Below, piece by piece: positions 22,549 to 32,735 of a stretch of DNA of 64,000 nt (positions are counted from its first letter, which is position 1; every line of letters starts with the position of its first letter). Source of the DNA: Cepaea nemoralis. Taxonomy: Eukaryota; Mollusca; Gastropoda; Stylommatophora; Helicidae. A model generated the notes under the pieces. The model saw only the letters and a list, made by a program, of their open reading frames with translations. It was not told the DNA's origin and made no database searches. A program made the translations under genes and the position numbers. The stretch is taken from NCBI GenBank assembly GCA_014155875.1, contig JACEFZ010015002.1, forward strand, positions 391,001-455,000, given 5' to 3'.

Positions 22549-25110
22549 ATGGAACATGAATACCGCTTGAAAGAGTTAGAACTCAAGACACAAACTAAGG
22601 GTGAAATAGATGCAGCAGAAGGAAGTTCATCTTCACCTGGGGCAACCTACATGAGTGGACAGGGTTACCATGCCATGAAGTTTCCCTTAGCGGTCTATGA
22701 TGAAAGTAAAGAGAAGATATTCCAGTTTTTGGATCGGTTCGAGGCTATGGCAGTCGCTATGGGACTAGATAGAACCAGATGGGCTCTTAAAGTATCCCAG
22801 TCTTTACGTGGTTCGGGCTACGAGGTCTACACACGCCTACCACCAGGACAGGAAAATCAGTATGAGGAATTGAAAGCAGCTTTGATGAAACATTATGAAG
22901 TCACAGCACAAACGTATCGGAAGAAGTTTAGATCGTCTAGACGAGAGCCGGGAGAACTATTCGCCGCCTACAGTCTGAGGCTGAAATCCTATCTACAGAA
23001 ATGGATGGACTTGGCAGAATTCCAGAGGGATTATGAGAGTCTCGAAGAGATGATGGTGGTAGACCAAATGCGAAAGCAAATGTCGAAACCTCTCAGAACC
23101 TTCTTGGGAGAACAAGGGGCGGAACGGATTGATGTGGTGAATAAGCTGGCGGAACGATTCGTGGAAGTACATGGTGAAACGGAGGAACTAAGTACACAAT
23201 CCAAAAGTCAGGAGAAAACAGAGAAAAAGAAACCTAAAAACTGGGAAGGAGAAAAAGGGGAACCTTATATAAAGCACACAGAGGAGAGTTCAGAGAAGGT
23301 GAAGGTAGGAAACCAGAGCACCTCGAATTCTCAAGCGAAACGACAATGGTCGGAGAAATGGTGTTCATTTTGTAGGGCGGCATCCCACAACACAAAAGAC
23401 TGCAGATCGAAACCTAAAAGTTCTTACTTCGCAACATGCAAGGTGATTCCTACATCGGTGATCACAGACAAGGCTGAGGTCGGCGAAGGAGAAAGGAACA
23501 AAAAGGACACACGGAAACCTAGGAAGGGAACAGAGTGCACACACTGCCAGTCGACAACACATAATATTGTGGACTGCAGATGCAAGGCCAAACACGCCAA
23601 TTGCATAACCAACCTCGAGGAATCAAAAGAGGAAGGCAAGGAAACGGTCAAGGAGATGAAAGACACTCAGGACCAAGAGAGACCACCTGTGGTTGAACTT
23701 ATTGAAGTCAATGGCCAGCAGGTTGCTTGTCTCTATGATACAGGTTTGGATGGGGAAGCGGTGGTGGACGCCAGCTTAGTAAGCCCAGACCAACTTACAG
23801 GGGAGACCATAGAAATACAGCCGGCAATGAGGAGTGCTGTTACCATGACGCTGCCAATCGCCAAGGTGGAGATTAAATCCAGGTACGTCACGGGCATTAT
23901 TCCAGCTGCTGTATTATCTGACTCCTTATTTCCAATGATCATTGGCACGAAATATGTCTTTTTGGGGATGCCCAAACAGCAAGCCCACAAGGGAACAGTA
24001 GTCAGTGTATCTCAAGGGGAGGAAAAAGAGGCAGAGACACTATGCGACAACTCGGAGATAGGAGAATTGCATACTGCCCAGAGGAAGGATACTACGTTGC
24101 ATCCTTGCTACAGGAAGCTGCAAAGAAGTGCTGAGCCACCAGAACGGGGACAGTACTTTCTGAAGAATCAACTACTCTATCGGAGAGCTGGGAGGGGAGA
24201 TAACCTGCATGAGCAGTGGGTGGTTCCAGAGACCCACCGTCCTCACATTCTTCAGAGTGGACACATCATAGGCGAGAATCGACATATGGGTGTCAGAGAG
24301 ACCTTGCAGCAAATATCCGGCCATTATTGCTGGCCAGGAATGACCGGAGATGTACGCCGGTGGGTGAAGTCTTGTTCGGAGTGCCAGAGAGCACCACCCA
24401 ACAAGCGAATTAAGAGGAAACTAGCTCTTAAAGTGGAAGACAAAGTGGAAGTGTGGAGTCCAGCAGAGACCAATATACTCCAAGTAGGATGGAAAGGACC
24501 TTATCCTGTGGAAAAGGTGGTGTCCAAGAACATCTACAAAATACGGATCGGGGAAGAGAAGAAAAATCTCCCTAGACATCTCATTAGGAAATATGAGGAG
24601 AGATCCGGGAGCAAAGCTTCACACTTTATGGTGATGGCAGCCATTAGGACAACGGTTACCAGTCCAGACGAAGACCAGAGATCGCCAGTACAACATAGGA
24701 GGGCCTATGGGACAGTACGTGATAGGTCAGATTTACCCAACGACAGGAGGAGGGAAATCACAAGTCAGGGAAAGGACAAGAGTGAAAGTTTCACCGGTAA
24801 CCAAGTTCAGAAGGGGTGGGTAACGTCGGGAAAAGCGAGAATTACCCAGGACTCCAACCAAAGATTGGCTGACCAGATACAACATCGCCCAAGATGGTCC
24901 TGGAAGCAAAAGCCCAGGAGGTTTGGGAAAGACGACTCGGTCCGACGAGGACGAGGCGGAACATCCCCAGAGGAAAAGCCGGGGGAAACCAAGAGGACAT
25001 GGAAGCAGTGTTACAATCAGGATGGGACAATCCGTCTGTATTGTGAGCCGTCGCTGACGCAAGTCGAAAGTAGGTCGACTGAACGTACAGGAGCGAGGAG
25101 CCAACACTAG
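22549..25110 (+). CDS. Gag-protease-integrase fusion frame, unit 2
   Basis: 853 codons run without a break from the end of the coiled coil through the SCAN-like capsid, both C-x2-C-x4-H-x4-C knuckles, the D-T-G protease segment, the H2C2 integrase domain (about 24250-24390), the GPY/F domain (about 24485-24525) and a basic tail. Missing: the integrase catalytic core and all of the RT. The first ATG of this frame is internal to gag. The true start at 22218 is separated by the frameshift near 22372. The in-frame join between protease, zinc domain and GPY/F suggests the deletion derivative was itself propagated. Confidence 0.85.
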   Translation: MEHEYRLKELELKTQTKGEIDAAEGSSSSPGATYMSGQGYHAMKFPLAVYDESKEKIFQFLDRFEAMAVAMGLDRTRWALKVSQSLRGSGYEVYTRLPPGQENQYEELKAALMKHYEVTAQTYRKKFRSSRREPGELFAAYSLRLKSYLQKWMDLAEFQRDYESLEEMMVVDQMRKQMSKPLRTFLGEQGAERIDVVNKLAERFVEVHGETEELSTQSKSQEKTEKKKPKNWEGEKGEPYIKHTEESSEKVKVGNQSTSNSQAKRQWSEKWCSFCRAASHNTKDCRSKPKSSYFATCKVIPTSVITDKAEVGEGERNKKDTRKPRKGTECTHCQSTTHNIVDCRCKAKHANCITNLEESKEEGKETVKEMKDTQDQERPPVVELIEVNGQQVACLYDTGLDGEAVVDASLVSPDQLTGETIEIQPAMRSAVTMTLPIAKVEIKSRYVTGIIPAAVLSDSLFPMIIGTKYVFLGMPKQQAHKGTVVSVSQGEEKEAETLCDNSEIGELHTAQRKDTTLHPCYRKLQRSAEPPERGQYFLKNQLLYRRAGRGDNLHEQWVVPETHRPHILQSGHIIGENRHMGVRETLQQISGHYCWPGMTGDVRRWVKSCSECQRAPPNKRIKRKLALKVEDKVEVWSPAETNILQVGWKGPYPVEKVVSKNIYKIRIGEEKKNLPRHLIRKYEERSGSKASHFMVMAAIRTTVTSPDEDQRSPVQHRRAYGTVRDRSDLPNDRRREITSQGKDKSESFTGNQVQKGWVTSGKARITQDSNQRLADQIQHRPRWSWKQKPRRFGKDDSVRRGRGGTSPEEKPGETKRTWKQCYNQDGTIRLYCEPSLTQVESRSTERTGARSQH

Positions 25111-25431
25111 TTTCAGTCGTTAGTAGTATAGTAGGGTGTCAATTAGAGCGCCTACTGGATAATGAGATGAGCCATGTGAGGATCCCAATCATATCATCAA
25201 CACGTGATGTTAATAGCTACTTCGCAGAAGCTCAACGCACGATGGATGTGATGGACGTTGTTGCTGCAAATGGGACTTCACAGTGGAATACTTTGGGAAG
25301 GAGAATGTAGGAGCAGATTTTTTTATCCAGACATCCAGCTCCGGAGGAAGAAGATTAGGATTGTGGATCATGGGAATCAAACCTACAGCGAGAAAGATTC
25401 GACGCGGTCTAATCTCTTAAGAGGGGGCCTA
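25111..25431 (+). other. Decayed RNase H tail and polypurine tract, unit 2
   Basis: Same region as 19806-20128 but with several small indels (for example tacttt replacing tacatcctt near 25290 and an extra T in the run near 25320). The GKEN...LSR motif is therefore out of frame. The polypurine tract aagaggggg is intact at 25419-25427. Confidence 0.75.
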
Positions 25432-26999
25432 TGTCACGGAAAAGACTGCAGGTTAATGATTCCTTGATAACTTACAGATCAGAATACCCTGGTAGGAGAA
25501 GGGTTAACCAAGGAGTGACCAAGCGCATGTGTATGTGGGTCAAGACAGGAATAGCCGACTAACTGGACAGGTAACTGTCGAGTGGAAAATTTGGGTAGCG
25601 ACAAAGAGAGACAGCATCATGGATCAGTCTATTGCGTTCTGGAGGTAGGGATATACGGAAAAGCCCAGATCTGGAATTTTCCACTGACCAGGGATAATGA
25701 AGTCTGAATTTGCTTTGTCCAGCAATGTCAAGGACGATGGGACAAAGATGATCTAAAGAGAGTGGCCACGTCTTTGTGTCAGTTTAGTGTGTGTTCCCCA
25801 ACTGGACGGAAAGATAGAATTATGTGTCCTGTAATGAAAAGAAATATCCTCCCTTATAATGGGATAAAGTGCTTGGCTGCGGATTAATTTCGATTCGTGG
25901 ATCTACATTAATTCTATAAAGGAACATAGATGTGTATAAGGTATATTAAAAAATAGTTTTAGAATAGGAATATAGATGAGTATGTATTACCTTTATCATT
26001 ACATATTATTAGTGGGTGTTTTAGACTGAGGTGAATTCTTATGTCTTATGCGGATGGTGACTTCGAAAGCCTTGTCATTATGGCTGGAGAAGGACACTTG
26101 CATAAGTTAGGAGTAAGGGGCGGACGCTTACCACTCGACTTGTTATATTCATCCACAGGTTCCCAGTTTCTAGGGACATTAGAGAAGAAAGAAAAACCTA
26201 CTCTACGTGAACCAATAAAGTACATACTTAGATCCAGAAAGAACCTAAACAGTTCGTTCAGATGAACAAATACTAACATCAAGTAAAATACAGAAGACTG
26301 TATGCTAACACGCATATACCACGGGGCTCCTAAACAGAAAAAGATGTTAAGGTGGGGCAAGCAGAGACTTCAACCTACATACGACTTGCATACATAGGGT
26401 AGAAGGAATAGACAAAGACAATAGTGATAATCATAATAGACAATAGGAAGAACATTGACAATGTGGTGTTTTCTTTTTGATGATGGATACTTAATATCAT
26501 GAAACCGATTTGGGCACAGTCATAAACTTACGGGACTTTTATAGCAATACGGTGAATCAGTGGTGAACAGTTTGTTTTCATTTCACTAACGGATTTACCA
26601 TCAGATTCAAGCCTACGGATCATCCCGGGTGAGCTCTGTCCTGTTTGATGTGATGTCCTGTAATCGTGAAGAATGACTGGCGAGAAGATACAGCTGATAG
26701 ACATTCTGAGTTCATTCTGTCCACAACCATAGAATACAATAGCAACTACACAGACAATATCCATACACACACCGGACATAGTTTTCTTTATTAATAAATC
26801 TTTTATTATATGTTGAAAGGAAATGTTGTCGGAGTATGTGTTGAGAGAATAATAGAGAGAGTGACAGAAGTAGATATATGGAAGGGAAGACAGAAGAGAG
26901 GAGTGTAGACCAAAGTCAGGCAATAACCCCAACAGATAATCAGTTTTATAGATGTGCTTGTTGAGTCCAATCTTCTCTCTGGAATGTAAACAAGTGACA
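25432..26999 (+). repeat. LTR 3 (1568 bp)
   Basis: Starts tgtcacgg and ends aagtgaca, directly followed by the target duplication cgggg and the right half of the hAT-like element. Private differences include gattccttgat near 25460, aactggaca near 25563, a two-base loss in the T run near 26475 and aatgtaaac near 26985. Confidence 0.92.
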
Positions 27000-27334
27000 C
27001 GGGGGGGAGAATTAAGACTATTTCAAGATCGCATTAATACAAGAACCAGTTACTTGATATTGTTTTTCCCTCTAAATTTTACGGTTCTGTACTTCTCGCC
27101 CTAATGACATTCGTTTTATAACGTAAGTAGACCCGTAAATCACGTTTTATGTAGATGTCTAGACTTGTTCTAGTATGTGTTATTAAATTTAGTTTCCATT
27201 TTTATTTATACTGTGTAAGGGTGGTGAGGGGGGATTTATAGGGAGGAAATTCGAAAGGGGGAGGGGAATGACGTTCTAAACATATGGTAAAGGGGGGCAT
27301 GGGCCAAAAAAGGTTGAGAACCACAGTGTTACAC

Positions 27335-27596
27335 TATACCCCCCATTAGGGTTTATACCCTCAACCAACTCCGAATCCTCCTCCCCTTAGCTACCCCATG
27401 CATCTCTCTCCATTTTCTCTCCATATTACTCATTCATGTTTCTACTTCTCTTCTCCTCATGTCTTTACATCTTCCTCTGCTCCTTTTGCCCTGTCGGTTT
27501 CAAACTAAGGTTTTTTCTATTTATACTATCCTCAAGTTTCCTCAAAATGTTTCCTATTCAACATCTGCGTCTTCACCTCACCTCTTGATTCACCTC
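27335..27596. other. End of the interrupted SINE, then unique sequence
   Basis: 27335-27425 (ataccccccattagggtt, then caacc-actccgaa) continues the SINE body broken at 14702 and matches 31600-31660. Beyond it, CT-rich sequence to 27596 has no feature I recognise. Confidence 0.6.
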
Positions 27597-27863
27597 TTAT
27601 CTCAAACGACAACTAGCCAAAAAACATTCCCTTATGTATGGCACGTTACACCCTCCTTAGGTATTTATAATGCCCATGTTAAACACTGCCTCAGTGAGTC
27701 ATTTGTTATTGATTATTTTTCATGCGTTTTAATGTTCTTTTGTTGTCAAAAGTTGCTTCATAAGTGATGTTGAATGAAAGAATGTATGAGAGGAAATAGA
27801 GAAGAAGGGCAGAATGTCAGACGGGCCTGCGTTCCCAATTCTTAACCCTTTGAAAATAAAGAC

Positions 27864-27893
<30 letters not shown>
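27597..27893 (+). mobile_element. 5'-truncated copy of the CR1-like LINE 3' UTR
   Basis: About 290 bases match the reverse complement of 57103-57370 almost base for base; I see only about three differences. The ending is the same: gtcagacgggcctgcg, a cccaattcttaaccctt motif, aataaagac and an (ATT)n tail. A possible short target duplication, attcac, lies at both edges. Such a short, nearly identical 3' copy is a classic product of abortive target-primed reverse transcription. Confidence 0.9.
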
Positions 27894-27894
<1 letters not shown>

Positions 27895-28469
27895 CTGGTA
27901 TTTGTCTAGTTGTCTCCATAACTCCTCATTTGTGATCCTGTCATACCAATTCGTTCCTTCTATTTAACGACGCCATAACATGCCTGAACATGTATTTCCA
28001 CTTTCCCCAAGCATCAATAAAAAAAAAAAACAAAGAGAGAGAAACGAGATGTATTTAAAAATTGGTGTCGGATTTCCCTCCCTTTAAAAAAATATTCAAA
28101 AGCTCCTTTGACGTCATTGGATAATTTCCATTTTAAATATTTCCCTATCCCCAACAGACAAAAACATAACATTATACAGTATAAAGCATAGGTTATCCTC
28201 ACGATTAGGGATAACTTGTCAGCCATCAGGTCCCACATAGAGCATATGTCATTATATCATTAAGCGGGAATTAATCTTAGTGCTGTCACTTTTCGCATCA
28301 TCAAATCGACAATTGTAGCCTAACTTATGTTGACGTATTTCATGTGGCTGTGAAATTTTGTCTGTCAGCATATTGATGGGCGGGGAAGCGGGGGCAGTAA
28401 GCACCCGTGACTTATTATTGCATAGTTATTTAATTTCTGGGATGGGATGTCTACATGAAAGCATACATA
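27894..28469. other. No gene recognised
   Basis: AT-rich sequence with an A run near 28019-28031. No repeat relatives within the window and no supportable ORF. Confidence 0.45.
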
Positions 28470-28472
28470 CTA

Positions 28473-28538
<66 letters not shown>

Positions 28539-28692
28539 GGTCGGTCGGTCGTCGGTCGGTCGGTCGGTCGGTTGATCGGTCGGTCTGCTGTATGTATGTA
28601 TGTGTACTATCTGTCTATATGCTGCCTGTATGTCTGTGTGACTGTTTGTCTGTCTGCGTGTCTATCTGCCTTTCTGTATGAATATATGTCTG

Positions 28693-28787
<95 letters not shown>

Positions 28788-28906
28788 GCTTGACTGTCTT
28801 TCTGTCTGGCTGTGTGACTATCTGTTTGACTTCTTGCCTATCTGTCGGTCTGTCGTACAGTCGATGATCAGATGATCTTCCTGTCTGTCTATTTAACCCA
28901 TGCCTA

Positions 28907-28939
<33 letters not shown>

Positions 28940-28940
28940 A

Positions 28941-28993
<53 letters not shown>

Positions 28994-29053
28994 GACTGTC
29001 CGTCTGTCTGTCTAACTGTCTGTCTGTCTGTCTGTCTGTCTGTCTGACTGTCC

Positions 29054-29089
<36 letters not shown>

Positions 29090-29208
29090 GACTGTCCGTC
29101 TGTCTGTCTGTCTGACTGTCTGTCTGTCTGTCTGTCCGTCTGTCTGTCTGTCTGACTGTCCGTCTGTCTGTCTGTCTGACTGTCCGTCTGTCTGTCTGTC
29201 TGACTGTC

Positions 29209-29243
<35 letters not shown>

Positions 29244-29460
29244 CTGTCTGTGTGACTATTTGTCTGTCTGCTTGACAGTCTATCTGTCTGGCTGTGTGGC
29301 TATCTGTTTGTCTACTGTCTGTCTCGCTGTCTTCTTGCCTATCTGTCGGTCTGTCGTACAGTCGATGACCAGATGATCTTCCTGTCTGTCTATTTAATCC
29401 ATGCCTATCTTGCTGTCTGTCTGTCACTCTATTGATGAATATATACATGCATCTGTCTGT
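28470..29460. repeat. About 1 kb (CTGT)n array with higher-order structure
   Basis: Long pure (CTGT)n runs are broken by variant blocks. A block with gtcgtacagtcgatga-cagatgatcttcc and a (c/t)catgcctatct stretch occurs twice (28850-28905 and 29350-29405), about 500 bases apart. Between them, a ctgtctgactgtccgtctgt variant recurs every 28 or so bases (28990-29230). Both point to large-unit duplication and not only slippage. Frames such as (QTDR)n are artefacts. Confidence 0.92.
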
Positions 29461-29639
29461 GTTCAAGTACGATCATACTTAACGTGACAGAAGAGATACA
29501 CACGCGCGTAATTAAGTTGAAAAAATAAGAGACATAAACTAACATCAAGGCAGCCATAACAGACTGGGAAAGCTGAAATAAACAGCCACATAGCGGAGAT
29601 CACCGAATGACAAGCGGGCATAACAAGGGACAAATTGTC

Positions 29640-29850
29640 GTCACTGGAGACATATCAGGGAAAGTGACGTAACTGGAGACATATCAGGCAAAGTGACGTC
29701 ACTGGAGACATATCAGGGGAAGGTGATGTAACTGGAGACATATCAGGGGAAGGTGATGTAACTTGAGACATATCAGGGGAAGGTGATGTAACTGGAGACA
29801 TAACAGGGAAAAGTGACGTAACTGGAAATATAACAGGGGAAAGTGACGTA
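29640..29850. repeat. 30-bp minisatellite, about 7 units
   Basis: The unit is approximately aactggagacatatcagggg plus aaggtgatgt (30 bases). Variants alternate gtgacgt and gtgatgt and become less regular at the right edge. The 30-bp period is a multiple of three, so a minus-strand frame stays open, but its product is a simple Ser/Pro/Val repeat. Confidence 0.88.
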
Positions 29851-29879
29851 ACTAGGACGTCAGGGATTAAATTCGTGTG

Positions 29880-30340
29880 TTGACACTGTTCCGTGCCATG
29901 ACACAAACTCTCTCAAGAATATTCTCATGTTGTCTTCCTCTATCTCTCTTTCCACAAGTCTTTCCAGTTGTCACAACATGTTCCAGTTATTGTGTTCTCA
30001 TAACATGGCCAAACAACGATGACTGCCTCTTTCAGATGTTTGTGATAAGTTGTCTTTGCGACTCAGTTTCCCTTAAACATGTCCTGATTGCTCATTTTGG
30101 CTGCCTAATTAATTTTCAGCATTCTTCTATAAAACTACATCTCCAAGATTTCCATATTAAACCATACCTCTGAAGCTTACAAAGGATTTTTCGCCTTTTG
30201 ACTACTTGTCCAGGACTGACCGCCATATCTTACAACTGGTTCTATGTAACATGCAAGAATTCTTCTTCTCATTTCCATGGATAGTGACTCATTGCACAAA
30301 ACGTTCTTCATTTGATAGAAGGCAGTTTTTGCTTGTTATA
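29880..30340 (-). pseudogene. RTE-like LINE 3' fragment
   Basis: On the minus strand, 29890-29990 reads E-H-V-V-T-T-G-K then K-R-D-R-G-R-Q-H-E-N-I-L. It is preceded by diverged RT-end sequence (30180-30330) with the same layout as 36795-37240. Multiple stops and shifts are present. It is a member of the family seen at 2170, 34107, 36795, 50215 and 50520. Confidence 0.7.
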
Positions 30341-30349
30341 TTCTGGAAA

Positions 30350-30490
30350 ATACCTGGGTGGCTTCGCCACATGGCATGGACGAGACGGGAACACTGAGCT
30401 GATCCACGACTCTGGTGATCGAGTGAAATGGCGAGTCATGACCGCCCACGCTTTCCGGCATGGCACATGATTGATTGATTGATCGATTAT
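30350..30490 (+). pseudogene. LINE 3' end with (GATT)n tail
   Basis: The sequence reads L-R-H-M-A-W-T, then S-G-D-R-V-K-W-R and T-A-H-A-F-R-H-G-T-stop, the usual end of RTE-like LINE proteins. It is followed by (GATT)n at 30471-30486. It directly abuts the minus-strand fragment to its left, so two LINE ends lie head to head. Confidence 0.65.
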
Positions 30491-31170
30491 ATTCTTTATC
30501 TCAATTTAAAGTTAATAAAGATCTCAAATTGGCGATTACCGTGGGGATAATAAATGCTTCAAACTCGAACAATATCAGTGCGTTTATGGTTTACATACTT
30601 CAGCCAAAGTATACTTCATGTATTCAATTCATATGATATATAACTCTACATTATGCACCCGAGGGGTTGCAGCGAAATATACCAGACAATAAATCGTGCA
30701 ATCTGTAGTCTGCGGTTTCTGTATTTAATGAAGACTGTAACTAGGCATTAAACAAAATTAACGATCCATTTCCACACCGTGAGAAATACTAGGTATATGC
30801 TTCCAGACCCATATTATCATTGACCATTAGAACACGCCAGCTGAATTTGCCCGATGATCGTGGCTATCCATAGACATAACTTATCTATCATGTAAATTAA
30901 AAGATAAAAAGACAAACTGGAAGAAATACAGGCAACAAGAACAAGGGAAACAAAGGCCTATTCACAATAAATCAATTATTGTTAAAAAGAACATTATGAG
31001 AGACAACATGAGTTCATCAATAAAGATGTGGCATCGTCTTTGCAGTACGTTGTCATAAATCCTAACACCATTCTGGTATACTGGACAAGTTTACATTCAG
31101 TAGTTTACATTTGCTTTACAATCACTTTACAATTACTTTACAAATGCTGAACGAAAAGTCCACATAACCT
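30491..31170. other. No gene; partial dispersed repeat near 31010-31145
   Basis: AT-rich. The stretch at 31030-31140 (tttgcagtacgttgtcataa...caagtttacattcagtagttt) resembles 32030-32095 and the repeat at 33705-33780, so a decayed family Z SINE piece is likely. Confidence 0.45.
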
Positions 31171-31255
31171 GTGTGAGGGATGAATCCTCTACTCAGCCGT
31201 CAACTCACCGGAAGTTTAAGCACAATAAATCACTCGGCCACACAGGCCTCAAGTA
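31171..31255 (-). mobile_element. tRNA-like SINE head, minus strand
   Basis: The reverse complement shows a gtggccgagtgat A-box-like stretch and a gaggattcatccc B-box-like stretch, about 50 bases apart, plus the cttccggtga-ttga linker of family A SINEs. The SINE body next to it (31339 onward) is in the opposite orientation, so the two parts do not form a simple single copy. Confidence 0.55.
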
Positions 31256-31338
31256 TATGGTGCTGGAGCCATGTGTGTATAGACCTTCAGTACTCCATAG
31301 GTACTGCACGGCCCAAGGGCCGTGATAATCCTGAGCAG

Positions 31339-31660
31339 CCGGTCAGTTGGAGTTCTCGTTCTTGACTAGACGACGCCAATTACTAGTACCTCAGAAGTCG
31401 GAATGGGTTGGCCTAATGGCGAGGGACACTAGTAATAGGGAAAGCCAATCTCCAGGCAAAAGCAGTCCAGTGCATTAAGAGTAGTAGCCGATGTATCGAC
31501 TACGCCTGAGTTCTAATCGAGTGAACTTATCCCTAGATAGGCGACACATCTTAGCCTGCACCACTAATGAAGGCATCTTCTTCTTCTTTCACAGTGTACC
31601 CCCATTAGGGGATAGACATTTCACCAACTCACCCGAAGCCCTCCTCTCCGTATCTATCCC
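31339..31660 (+). mobile_element. SINE body, family A, reference copy for the hAT-like insertion
   Basis: It runs ccggtcagttgg, then attactagtacctcagaagtcgg, atggcgagggacactagtaa, ggcgacacatctta and aaggcatcttcttcttc, ending in tcaccaactcacccgaagcc. The same order is found at 14481-14701 joined to 27335-27425. Here the join site reads ctttcacagtgtaccccc without insertion. Confidence 0.7.
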
Positions 31661-31920
31661 GTGCAAGCTGAAAGAACGACATACAAAACAATGCCAGCTG
31701 AAAGAACGACATACAAAACAATGCCAGCTGAAAGAACGACATACAAAACAATGCCAGCTGAAAGAAAGGCAGACAGAACAATGCCAGCTGAAAGAAAGAC
31801 AGACAGAACAATGCCAGCTGAAAGAAAGACCGATAGAACAGTGATAGCTGAAAGAAAGACAGACGGAATAATGATAGCTGAAAGAAACACAGGCATAACA
31901 GTTCAAACTGAAAGATATGC
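31661..31920 (+). repeat. 30-bp minisatellite, about 8 units
   Basis: The unit is gctgaaagaacgacatacaa plus aacaatgcca (30 bases). The first three units are identical; later ones change to agacagacagaacaatgcc and decay toward 31920. Period 30 keeps frames open on both strands (for example A-E-R-T-T-Y-K-T-M-P), which I regard as fortuitous. Confidence 0.88.
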
Positions 31921-32632
31921 AAACATAACAAGAAAGAAGGAAAGCAAGGACTATTCAAAATGAATCCAATGAATCCAACAACAAAAAGTACTTTAGAGGC
32001 AACTGTAATTCATCATCAAAATGTTGAGCGCCCTTTGCAGGAGGTTGCTATCAACCCCACCCCTAGTTGATTGACTAATAGTTTACAAATGCTTTGGGGG
32101 ATCTGGGATGAAGGTATTGGTAGTACCTTTGGTAAGGATGAGTGTCACGTCCTTTTCAGTGCCCATTCCCCAATGGTCAAAGCCTGACATCCAGCACACG
32201 CTTGTGGCTCCTAGTAGTGTTCAGCGTGCGACAGCGGAAACCTTTCCCGGGCAACAACTGCGACAGGCCGGCACAAACAACGAGGGTAACCACATTCGAT
32301 GTCAAACCAATCGGTAAGCTTTGGTATGCCTATCCAGCATGTGAAGACAGGATTCGGCAGACTGCGCGGAAGAAATCATTGATGATTCAACGGGAAAGAC
32401 GGCGTTTACCTGCAAAACGCCGTAGAACACAATGAGCACGACAAGGCACGTATAGCGCCCTGGTCATCCTCTACACCTGTATATGTCTCCAGTTGTCTTG
32501 ACTTGTCTGGCCACTGGATTCAGAATGACTCAGGCGAGAGAGTGTGTTCCAACAAATTGCGCAACCCTTCCTCACTTCAATCTAATTCATAGCGCAAGTA
32601 ATTTTTATCGTCCCTTTCTGAACGAGAAGTTA
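31921..32632. other. No gene recognised
   Basis: Two short overlapping frames at 32108-32435 have no recognisable domain. 32030-32095 is a decayed piece related to 31030-31140. Nothing else is supported. Confidence 0.4.
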
Positions 32633-32735
32633 ACGTTTCAATTCAACTGACCAGGGTAGGGGTTGAACCCCTTACCCCGCATCAGAGAAACGGAAGTGTA
32701 TGCACAAGCGTACTAAACCACTAGTCCACCGTGAC
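32633..32735 (-). mobile_element. tRNA-derived SINE head
   Basis: On the minus strand, tggactagtgg (32718-32728) is an A-box-like stretch and ggggttcaacccc (32659-32671) a strong B-box-like stretch, about 50 bases apart. The sequence after the B box (taccctggtcagttgaattg) parallels the linker of family A. It lacks clean tRNA acceptor pairing, so it is a SINE head and not a tRNA gene. Confidence 0.65.

Larger units (their letters stand above)
14774..26999 (+). mobile_element. Tandem Ty3/gypsy-type array: LTR-internal-LTR-internal-LTR
   Basis: Three near-identical LTRs of about 1.57 kb (14774, 20129, 25432) enclose two internal regions of about 3.7-3.8 kb. All LTRs begin TG and end CA. The outer edges share the 5-bp duplication cgggg (14769-14773 and 27000-27004), so the array arose from one insertion, followed by recombination between LTRs. 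Each internal region has a primer-binding site, a gag-protease-integrase frame and a polypurine tract. Reverse transcriptase and the integrase catalytic core are missing, so the element is non-autonomous. Low LTR divergence indicates recent activity. Confidence 0.92.
14710..27326. mobile_element. hAT-like non-autonomous element split by the LTR array
   Basis: The left end starts cagtggttctc and the right end finishes gagaaccacag, an 11-bp inverted repeat with one mismatch. Eight-base duplications tgttacac lie outside both ends (14702-14709 and 27327-27334). CAGTGGTTCTC-type termini with 8-bp target duplications are characteristic of hAT elements. Own sequence is only 14710-14773 and about 27005-27326 (about 390 bases), with no transposase. 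The rest is the later LTR insertion. An empty-site relative lies near 31590-31605. Confidence 0.8.

Noticed and set aside
28615..29466. 283-codon minus-strand frame rich in DRQTDRQT
   Set aside because: Tetranucleotide (CTGT)n read in three codons; open by base composition only.
32108..32435. Two overlapping 69- and 97-codon frames as a possible small host gene
   Set aside because: No domain, signal peptide, splice pattern or codon bias distinguishes them from chance frames.
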